A stretch of 36,829 nucleotides of DNA from positions 1 to 36,829 of the forward strand of contig CADDZM010000015.1 of NCBI GenBank assembly GCA_902812345.1, given 5' to 3'. Both the position numbers and the translations under genes were made by a program. The number at the start of each line of letters is the position of its first letter. The stretch's first letter is position 1. Origin of the DNA: Chloroflexota bacterium (GTDB taxonomy: Bacteria > Chloroflexota > Chloroflexia > Chloroheliales > Chloroheliaceae). The notes below the pieces were generated by a model that saw only the letters and a list, made by a program, of their open reading frames with translations, searched no databases and was not told where the DNA came from. Shown here one piece after another: positions 30,525 to 36,829 of this stretch.

Positions 30525-31427
30525 ATGAGTGTCGCAACCATAAAAACCAATTTTGACCCCGAAACCGGCGGGCGCTGGCCTCGCAGCGGCACTGAACCTT
30601 ATGCCCGCTATCGCGGTCCCTATACTGTCGAAAACGCCAGCACTCTTTTAGAGGAGGAGCCACTTGAGTTGTACAACGGCTGGTTAGTCTGGGATAAATT
30701 GACCGACTTTGAAGAACGAGGCTTTGGCGCGAATATCGAAGAAATTCTGGATTTAACCGCCAGATGGCTTGGCTTTGGCCGGGCCTACCCTGACCAAGTA
30801 GAGTGTGAATTGGTAGGCGGTGATGTTATTAAGCCGGATGTTTGTATGGCATCAGACGAGCGAGTGAAGACACGGCTGGCCGCGCGAGGGCCGGACAACC
30901 GGCTGCTTTTGCAGGGTGGGCCGGAACTGGCAATCGAATTGCGTTCTCCCTCTAATACCAGGGCCGAAGAAAGACGCAAACGCAAGCAATATTTCGATAA
31001 CGGCACCCTGCTTGTGTGGGACGTTGACCCGAAGCGGAAACGCATCTGGGTCTGGCGGGCTGAAAACCCCGACCAGCACGTCGAGTACAAGGGCGACGAC
31101 CTTATTGATTGCGAACCCCTGTTGCCGGGCTGGCAGCGCCGGGCCGGGGATTTCTTCGCCCAGAACCTGACCGCTGGAGAAGTGGCAGGCCAGGCCGCCC
31201 AGGAATGGCGCGCCGACGAACGTCACAAAGAGCGTCTTAACTCCTTGCGCGAGGTCTTGCTGCTACAGGCCGGGCTAAAGTTTGGTCCAGACTTGCCTGC
31301 CGACCTGGCTGACGATTTGGCTGAACGACTTAACCGGCTTGAGGTGGTGCAATTGACTGCCCTGGTCGCCTCGATTGCCGCCAGCCCGACGCTGGTGGAT
31401 TGGCTGTCCTCCTTCCCTGCTAAATAA
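30525..31427 (+). CDS. Uma2-family putative restriction endonuclease-like protein
   Basis: The 300-residue protein belongs to the Uma2/DUF820 group of the PD-(D/E)XK nuclease superfamily, frequent in multiple copies in Cyanobacteria and Chloroflexota. The core runs from LEEEPLELYNGWLVWDK through VIKPDVCMAS (Asp105), PELAIELRSPSN (Glu138) and RKQYFDNGTLLVWDVD-like text near 153-168. The C-terminal 90 residues (after the PGW motif at 201-203) add a helical region typical of longer members. No methyltransferase is next to it. Whether these proteins cut DNA in vivo is unknown. It ends just before a bidirectional terminator. Confidence 0.88.
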   Translation: MSVATIKTNFDPETGGRWPRSGTEPYARYRGPYTVENASTLLEEEPLELYNGWLVWDKLTDFEERGFGANIEEILDLTARWLGFGRAYPDQVECELVGGDVIKPDVCMASDERVKTRLAARGPDNRLLLQGGPELAIELRSPSNTRAEERRKRKQYFDNGTLLVWDVDPKRKRIWVWRAENPDQHVEYKGDDLIDCEPLLPGWQRRAGDFFAQNLTAGEVAGQAAQEWRADERHKERLNSLREVLLLQAGLKFGPDLPADLADDLAERLNRLEVVQLTALVASIAASPTLVDWLSSFPAK

Positions 31428-31449
31428 GCAGGCATCATTTATTAAAAAT

Positions 31450-31480
31450 AACTCCCTTCTTCTCAAAAAGAAGGGAGTTT
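31450..31480. terminator. Bidirectional terminator between the Uma2 and ftsK genes
   Basis: AACTCCCTTCTT (31450-31461) and AAGAAGGGAGTT (31468-31479) form a perfect 12-bp stem with a 6-base loop. T residues follow on the plus strand, and TATTTTTAAT follows on the minus strand, so it can end both convergent genes. Confidence 0.85.
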
Positions 31481-31504
31481 TGCTTCAAATTCAAAAGGGT
31501 TTTT

Positions 31505-34500
31505 CTAAATTGGAGGGTCGGCGTCGAAGTAGCCCTGGGCCGGGCGCGGTCGCGGCGGTTCCGGTTGGGCCGGTTCGACTTTGCGCAGGACCGGCGGCGG
31601 CACGTTCGGGGCGCCTTGCGGCGACCGGTTCTGGTTGCCACTACCCGGCGCCAAGCTGTTGGCTGGCGGTAGGGTTGGCAAAGGCGCGGCGGCCGGTTTA
31701 ACCGGGGCGGGGTTTGCCGCCTGGTTATAGGCGGGCGCCGGGGCCGGAGTTGGCTCCGGGTTGTAAGCGGAAGCCGGAGAGATTTCGACCGGGGCCGGGG
31801 CCGGCACGAAATCGTTGGCGGCGGCCAATAGCGAGGCCGGGCCGTTCAGGTCTTCCTCGGCAATCAGGACCGGGCGCGGTTTGCCGCCGTCAGCCTGCCC
31901 GATGATACCGGCCTGGGCCAACTCCTCGATTAAGCGGGCCGCCCGGTTGTAGCCGACCCTAAGCTTGCGCTGCAAAAGCGAGGTCGAGGCGCTGCGGGCA
32001 TCCCGCACCACCTGTAAAGCTTCCTCGAAAAGTTCGTCGGTTTCGTCGGCCTGGCTTTCGGCCTCGATTTCCTGCAAATCTTTCGGCCACAACTGGACCT
32101 GGTTGAAATCCTTTTTATCGCCTTTCAGGAAGTCGGTTTGCTGCCGCCAGTGTTGCACCAGCGAGTCAATTTCCTCGTCACTGACATACACCCCCTGGAC
32201 CCGGATAGGTTTGGAAGCGTCCGAACTGAGGTAAAGCATATCACCCCGGCCCAGCAGCTTTTCGGCCCCGGCCATATCGAGGATAACCCGGCTGTCTATC
32301 TGGCTGGTCACGGCAAAGGTAATCCGGCTGGGGAAGTTCGCCTTGATAAGACCGGTTACAACATCCACCGAGGGCCGCTGGGTTGCCAGAATCAGGTGAA
32401 TCCCGACGGCGCGGGCTTTCTGGGCTAACCGGCAAATCGCGGCCTCGGCTTCTTCCGGCGCGACCATCATCAGGTCGGCCAGTTCGTCCACAATCAGCAC
32501 CAGATAAGGTAGCTTTTCCAGTTCGTTGCCCACCCCGGCCGCTTTGTTCCAGCTTTCAATGTTACGGTGGCCGTAAAGCGACAACTGCTTGTAGCGCCGC
32601 TCCATCTCGCGGATAGACCACTTTAAGACGCTCATGACGGTCGGAGTGCGGTCGCTGCTCTTGCGTTCTTTTTCAGGGTCGGCCTCAATCTGGGTCACGA
32701 CCGGGAAGCGCAGGTGCGGAATGCCGTTGTAGGTGCTGAGTTCGACCATTTTGGGGTCAATCATAATAAACTGCAAGTCGCTGGGCCGGTATTGCAGCAG
32801 GTAGGCGGCTACAATCGAGTTGAGGCAGACGCTTTTGCCGGAACCGGTGCTGCCCGCTATTAGCAGGTGGGGCATCTTGGCCAGGTCGGCCACCATCGGT
32901 TGCCCGGCTACATCTCGACCCAGGCCGAACTTGAGCCGCCCGCTTTTCTTGGCGTATTCCTCGGCCTCCATAATTTCGCGCAGGCCGACGGTGGCAATCT
33001 TGTTATTCGGCACTTCGATACCAACCCTGGATTGACCGGGGACGGGGGCTTCGATACGGATGGCAGGGGCAGCCAGGGCCAGCGCCATATCGTTCGCCAG
33101 GGCGGTAATGCGGGCCACTTTAACGCCGATGCCCGGTTCGAGGGCGAACTGGGTCACGGTTGGGCCGGTATTGACTTCGCGCACATACGCCTCGACCCCA
33201 AAGCTGGAAAGGGTATTTTCAATCAGGCGGGCCTTTTTGCGGAGTTCCTGCGGGTTTACCTCGACATCCGAAAAACTCGCCAGAATATTAATGCTTGGAA
33301 TTGACCATTCGCGGTGCGGCAGGTCGGGCGGGTTGGTTGTGCCTTCGTCGCGCTGCCAGTTCTGCTGCAAAGGCTTCTGGGGTTTTTCACCCGGGACGAC
33401 CGGGACCGGCGGGGAAGCGGGAGCCAAAGCCCCGCCTTTAGGCTCGACCAGTGGGGCCAGCGGTACTGGCTCGGCAGAATCTTCGTTGGTCAGGCTGATA
33501 GTGTGGGTGAAAGTTTTTTCCGGCTCGGGCGGCACGCCCGGCTTGCGGCCCCGGCTGTTCTGCCCGTTTAAGAGCAGGTCGTCCAGGAAATCGTCGTCCG
33601 ACAGATGCCCGGTAAGCTTGCCCCGCCGGGTCGGTTTGGTGTTGTAGTTGTCCAGGCCGTCATACTCGTCGTCGAAGTCGCTTTCGAGCGGTTCACCGGC
33701 CACCAGTGGCGCCTGACCACGCAGCCAGCGGACGGTATTGCGCAGGCTGTGGCTCATATCTTTGAGTGACATTTCCAGCAGCAGCATCAGGCCGATTAAA
33801 AAGAGGGCCAGCCACATCACGCCGACCCCAAAGCCGGTAATAATGCTGCTGAGAAATTCGTTGATATAGTAGGCGAAATAGCCGCCGCCGCCGCCCTCAT
33901 CGGCCAGCGATTTGGGATTTCCGGCGGCCAGGTGGGTAATCGAGACAAAGCTGACTACCATGAAAATAAGGCCGGTAAGGCGGGTCTGGTTAAAGCGTTC
34001 GCGGTTGGTCAGACCTTCCCAGATGTAGGTGCCGCCCATAATGATGATGAGCGGCGGCACAATAAAGGCTCCCAGGCCAATCAACTTCTTAAGGTTCTTG
34101 CCGATTTCGGCTACCACACCCTGGTCGGCCATAAGCCCGAACAGCAAAATTAGCCCCAGGACAATCAGGACGATGCCGCTGATTTCGTGGCGAACCCCGT
34201 CGGGGACGGGCGGCACCCGGTCGGTTTCGTGAAAACTTTGCGGGGCAGGCTGGCGAGAGCGGGTCGAGCGGCCTTCACCTGGGGCAGGGCTGCTCGGACG
34301 GCGGGGAGAATTTCCGCCGCCTTTGGGGCCGGGGTTAGCGCTAGTGGTTGAAGGGCGGCGTCCGGTGGTGCTGCTTTTTATGACAATTTCAGCTTCGCTA
34401 TCTTTTTCTCTATCTTTATCTCTGGCGTTTTTCTTTTCGACGGGCGGTTCCAGGGTGAGCGTACTGGCGGCCTTTTTGGCGGCAGCGGCTTTGAGCGGCC

Positions 34501-34630
34501 TGGTATTGCGCGAATTTATAACGATATTATCCTGTTCCGGGGTAAGCGTGCGAAAAGTGGTGGTGGGACGAGATTTTTCGGCAGGTTGGGTGGCCGGTTC
34601 TTTTTGAGGAACTGCTTTTTTTGTAGGCAT
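31505..34630 (-). CDS. ftsK: FtsK/SpoIIIE DNA translocase with a C-terminal Pro/Ala-rich tail
   Basis: The 1041-residue protein moves double-stranded DNA during septation and chromosome segregation. It has a basic, disordered N-terminus (1-145), four membrane helices (about 150-288), a low-complexity linker (300-440), and the motor with Walker A GSTGSGKS (593-600) and Walker B LIVDELADL (Asp715, Glu716). The winged-helix gamma domain (863-925, SLLQRKLRVGYNRAARLIEE) recognises oriented DNA motifs. The family normally ends there; here about 115 more residues follow, rich in Pro and Ala (PEPTPAPAPAYNQAANPAP) with a basic-aromatic end (RPRPAQGYFDADPPI). No frameshift explains it. The ribosome site AAGGCGG is about 12 bases before the ATG. 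Confidence 0.95.
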   Translation of the reverse strand: MPTKKAVPQKEPATQPAEKSRPTTTFRTLTPEQDNIVINSRNTRPLKAAAAKKAASTLTLEPPVEKKNARDKDREKDSEAEIVIKSSTTGRRPSTTSANPGPKGGGNSPRRPSSPAPGEGRSTRSRQPAPQSFHETDRVPPVPDGVRHEISGIVLIVLGLILLFGLMADQGVVAEIGKNLKKLIGLGAFIVPPLIIIMGGTYIWEGLTNRERFNQTRLTGLIFMVVSFVSITHLAAGNPKSLADEGGGGGYFAYYINEFLSSIITGFGVGVMWLALFLIGLMLLLEMSLKDMSHSLRNTVRWLRGQAPLVAGEPLESDFDDEYDGLDNYNTKPTRRGKLTGHLSDDDFLDDLLLNGQNSRGRKPGVPPEPEKTFTHTISLTNEDSAEPVPLAPLVEPKGGALAPASPPVPVVPGEKPQKPLQQNWQRDEGTTNPPDLPHREWSIPSINILASFSDVEVNPQELRKKARLIENTLSSFGVEAYVREVNTGPTVTQFALEPGIGVKVARITALANDMALALAAPAIRIEAPVPGQSRVGIEVPNNKIATVGLREIMEAEEYAKKSGRLKFGLGRDVAGQPMVADLAKMPHLLIAGSTGSGKSVCLNSIVAAYLLQYRPSDLQFIMIDPKMVELSTYNGIPHLRFPVVTQIEADPEKERKSSDRTPTVMSVLKWSIREMERRYKQLSLYGHRNIESWNKAAGVGNELEKLPYLVLIVDELADLMMVAPEEAEAAICRLAQKARAVGIHLILATQRPSVDVVTGLIKANFPSRITFAVTSQIDSRVILDMAGAEKLLGRGDMLYLSSDASKPIRVQGVYVSDEEIDSLVQHWRQQTDFLKGDKKDFNQVQLWPKDLQEIEAESQADETDELFEEALQVVRDARSASTSLLQRKLRVGYNRAARLIEELAQAGIIGQADGGKPRPVLIAEEDLNGPASLLAAANDFVPAPAPVEISPASAYNPEPTPAPAPAYNQAANPAPVKPAAAPLPTLPPANSLAPGSGNQNRSPQGAPNVPPPVLRKVEPAQPEPPRPRPAQGYFDADPPI

Positions 34631-34658
34631 GGTGTCGGGTCCGCCTTTTCAAATATTT

Positions 34659-34704
34659 AGATAGAAAGCTCTAAGATAGAAAGCTCTAAGATAGAAAGCT
34701 TCTA
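34659..34704 (-). repeat. Three tandem 15-bp repeats upstream of ftsK
   Basis: AGATAGAAAGCTCTA occurs at 34659-34673 and 34674-34688, and once more at 34689-34704 with one inserted T. It lies in the ftsK leader, 28 bases before the start codon and downstream of the promoter, where it could bind a regulator or be a replication-slippage array. Confidence 0.8.
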
Positions 34705-34752
34705 ACAAAGCAATAAACTGCCAGCCGCTGACTGGTCCTTACTATTATTAAC

Positions 34753-34781
34753 ATACTAGCACTTGCGTTCTTGGGCGTCAA
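34753..34781 (-). promoter_or_regulatory. Sigma70 promoter of ftsK
   Basis: On the minus strand TTGACG (34776-34781), 17 bases, TAGTAT (34753-34758) with TGC before the -10. The leader would be about 115 bases and would include the triple repeat. Confidence 0.6.
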
Positions 34782-35034
34782 GATACACCTGCGGGCCGGA
34801 GAATTCGTTACTACTCATGGGCGTAAATAAAGCTTACCCTTTATTCTCCTCATTTTCAACCCATCTTTCCCACTTTACTTTGCTTTATGCGTTATGAAAC
34901 ACGTTCTCAGATCAAGCCCTTTTCTGTACGGTAATGAAATGCCCAGAATAAATTAAGTGTGCGCCGTCGGATAAGGCTTGCCGCCCGGTTTTCGGTTCGT
35001 TCAGTTTCCCTCAATAAGCCCACTTAAACCTGAA

Positions 35035-36663
35035 TTATTTAAATCTGTGGAAAGGAACATTCTGAATAGCTCTTATTAGATTATCGCCATCTACTAAGCC
35101 TTCTTTTACATAATAGTAATAAGAATCATTTATTGATGTCCCAAAAACAGCGGCTAGAATGTAATGGTTCTTTTCCACATAATTTTTTAGATTATCTACC
35201 ATAATCCCCCAATTATGTTGGTTGAAGGTATTAGGGTTAAATTTGTAATCTACCAGGGGGGAAGAATCAGTATGAAACATAACTATTTCTGGTTTATAAA
35301 TGTCCAGATAAGCATCACTAACAATGCCATTATGGGCTATCCATTTATCATTTAACCCATAAGTATCTATTGCTCTCCACTTTGAGTAGTAGGGTACAAG
35401 ACCCGCTTCTGTAGTTGCAATTGTATAATTACGATTTTTGAACTCACTCAGGTTAGTTGCTACGTAATAGTTTAAGTCTTGAGGAATAAGACTTAAACTA
35501 TTAGTAACGGACCTTTGATAGATTAGTATGCAGCCAAAAAAAAGTACCAAAAAGCCGGTCTGGATTATTTTATCGAATTTTGTCTTAAAAATAGTATTTA
35601 TCTCTTGTAAGTTGGGTAAGAAAGCAGGCAACATAATTAAAAAAATTGGTAAAATTGCATACTGATACCTTCCTCCCCAATTCATTGCATCAGACAATAA
35701 TATCCAGATCAGTGTAAAACCAACAACAGGAATAAGCAAAAATATAAGAAGTTTTCTCGAAGGTTGTTTGAATATACTAAATACCAAAATCAGGATAAAA
35801 GGAATTAATTGATTTAGAACGTTGGTAATAGAAGCATTGAGACTATTTATTTGGAGTAATCCGCCGCCCTTAACGTAGAAAGGGTTGGGCAATGGAAAAC
35901 CAAAGTAAATCCAATGCCAGATAAAATAAGTACCTCCCAAAATACCATAAACAATTAAAAAATTTATTACCAGTTTTAATGAAGCCTTGATTCCTTTGAA
36001 ATAAATAATGGCACCTAGCATTAGTAAGTTAAGTATTACTCCTTCTGGCCGGATCAACCCGGTTATTAAACCACTAAAGCTAAACAGAACTGCAAGTTTT
36101 GCTGAAAAACCTTCCCTGTTGATAATCATAATTGCAAATAACCAGGTTATCGTTGCCCATAACGCAAAAAAGCTTGTGCCGAAATAGGTCTTGATAAAAT
36201 ACAATCCTGGCCCCAAAGCTAAATAAAAGGAAAGGAATAATGAAAAAATAATGCTAGAGTTGTAAAGTTTCCTTGCGGAAAGGAAAACAATCCCGGTTAA
36301 AAGTAAGTGAGAGGAAATTGTTACTATATTTACTGAGTTGTCTATAGATAGGCCAAGCTTGGATATAGCTGCAATTACAACCATAAGTAAAAAGTCAGTA
36401 GCCCCATCCACCGGGCTTTCTCCACTATTCCAAACAATCCCATGCCCGTTAGCTAAATTTTCAGAATAACGTAATAACATTGCCGCATCTTCATATGGAA
36501 ATAATGCAGTACGATTTCTAATTAGTACAACTATTAAAGTTATTAAAATAAGTAATAACAAGAAGCCCAGATCCAAAAACCTGTCTCTAATTTTAGAGAC
36601 AAACCGAGTTAGCAGGCCTGGTTCCCTCGTGTTTTGATTTTCAGTTGATTTTAGGGTTGGCAT
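35035..36663 (-). CDS. GT-C-type integral membrane glycosyltransferase-like protein, AT-rich
   Basis: The start is the ATG at 36663 (542 residues) because GGAGG lies 5 bases upstream; a TTG at 36690 has no ribosome site. About 11 membrane helices are predicted from residue 31 on, with a large C-terminal soluble part (about 400-542). The first loop carries FPYEDAAMLLRYSENLANGH and VDGATDFL, the pattern (DD/ED...RY..N...G.G.V.N..E...G.T.FL) of GT-C enzymes that use polyprenyl-phosphate sugars, such as arabinofuranosyltransferases. Glu58-Asp59 would be the catalytic acids. The gene is visibly AT-rich, with runs of A/T and AAA/ATT codons unlike all neighbours, so it was probably acquired from elsewhere. 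The donor sugar is unknown. Confidence 0.72.
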   Translation of the reverse strand: MPTLKSTENQNTREPGLLTRFVSKIRDRFLDLGFLLLLILITLIVVLIRNRTALFPYEDAAMLLRYSENLANGHGIVWNSGESPVDGATDFLLMVVIAAISKLGLSIDNSVNIVTISSHLLLTGIVFLSARKLYNSSIIFSLFLSFYLALGPGLYFIKTYFGTSFFALWATITWLFAIMIINREGFSAKLAVLFSFSGLITGLIRPEGVILNLLMLGAIIYFKGIKASLKLVINFLIVYGILGGTYFIWHWIYFGFPLPNPFYVKGGGLLQINSLNASITNVLNQLIPFILILVFSIFKQPSRKLLIFLLIPVVGFTLIWILLSDAMNWGGRYQYAILPIFLIMLPAFLPNLQEINTIFKTKFDKIIQTGFLVLFFGCILIYQRSVTNSLSLIPQDLNYYVATNLSEFKNRNYTIATTEAGLVPYYSKWRAIDTYGLNDKWIAHNGIVSDAYLDIYKPEIVMFHTDSSPLVDYKFNPNTFNQHNWGIMVDNLKNYVEKNHYILAAVFGTSINDSYYYYVKEGLVDGDNLIRAIQNVPFHRFK

Positions 36664-36707
36664 AATATCCTCCAGCTTGGGCTTTCCCAAAAGAGCATTA
36701 CTCGTAA

Positions 36708-36829
36708 CTACACAGGGGGTAAAATAGGCAGCAAAGGTTGGCCCTCAAAAGCCTGCCTCAAAGCAGCATAAGCACTTTGCCCCTGCTTGCGTAAAGTTGA
36801 AATGTAACTGCGGATGCGACAAAACCATT
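36708..36829 (-). mobile_element. 3' end of an IS66-like transposase gene
   Basis: The minus strand, entering from the right edge, encodes WFCRIRSYISTLRKQGQSAY, then AALRQAFEGQPLLP and a TAG stop at 36708-36710. The FCRIRSY.ST.RKQG..A..AL..AF.G.P..P pattern is the typical C-terminus of IS66-family transposases (TnpC). The remainder lies outside the window. Only 44 bases separate its stop from the start of the AT-rich gene, and I could not recognise an IS terminal inverted repeat there, so the element may be truncated on this side. Confidence 0.75.

Larger units (their letters stand above)
34631..35034. other. 404-base intergenic region before ftsK
   Basis: It contains the triple repeat, the ftsK promoter (34753-34781) and an AATAAAG/CTTTATT hairpin (34826-34845). 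The part from 34850 to 35034 shows nothing I recognise. Confidence 0.55.

Noticed and set aside
34659-34704. CRISPR array or replication-origin iterons
   Set aside because: The units are only 15 bases, directly adjacent without spacers, and no cas or replication initiator gene is near.

Overview
The window looks like chromosomal DNA of a moderately high-GC bacterium, most probably a member of the Chloroflexota. That placement rests on protein flavour only: a Uma2-type endonuclease, a Chloroflexota-style C-terminal repeat in two secreted proteins, a Ser/Thr kinase carrying a PQQ-type propeller, and frequent GTG/TTG starts. No rRNA, tRNA or CRISPR array was found. Several genes that naive ORF calling would start too early are corrected here from their ribosome binding sites (GH-like protein, dienelactone hydrolase, metH, response regulator, GT-C protein).

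Layout. 1-670: a SIMPL-domain protein cut by the window edge. 824-4611: a secreted clan-A glycoside hydrolase-like protein, a glycerophosphodiester phosphodiesterase and a COG0731-type radical SAM protein, all on the minus strand. 4832-5813: an intact DUF2087 regulator followed by the frameshifted stump of the MFS transporter it probably controlled. 5954-9759: a HAD hydrolase, a small membrane protein, signal peptidase I and ComEC. 9978-11458: a compact three-gene operon (HTH / Phd-YefM / unknown helical protein) with its own promoter and terminator. 11720-17575: a phospho-signalling module of kinase-propeller, PP2C phosphatase, VWA protein, FHA protein and a conserved 82-residue protein. 17926-19005: an AmrS-like radical SAM homologue that has lost all three cluster cysteines. 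19403-21730: an MMPL/RND transporter with a clear terminator. 21950-22073: a decayed small gene lying on a 34-bp palindrome. 22198-24048: a secreted BNR-type protein with the same C-terminal repeat as the first glycoside hydrolase. 24091-28538: dienelactone hydrolase and MetH, the latter controlled by a SAM-I riboswitch with an intrinsic terminator. 28994-31427: an OmpR-type response regulator, a DUF2071 protein and a Uma2 endonuclease. 31505-34630: FtsK with an unusual tail beyond the gamma domain. 35035-36663: an AT-rich GT-C-like membrane protein next to the 3' end of an IS66-like transposase.

How the genes fit together. The FHA, VWA, PP2C and kinase genes form a reversible phosphorylation unit of the kind often attached to secretion or cell-envelope systems, but no secretion apparatus is present here. 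MetH is wired to S-adenosylmethionine by a textbook promoter, aptamer and terminator arrangement. The most unusual protein is the cysteine-less AmrS-like radical SAM homologue: the rest of the fold motifs and the zinc-type cysteines are kept while the iron-sulfur ligands are precisely replaced.
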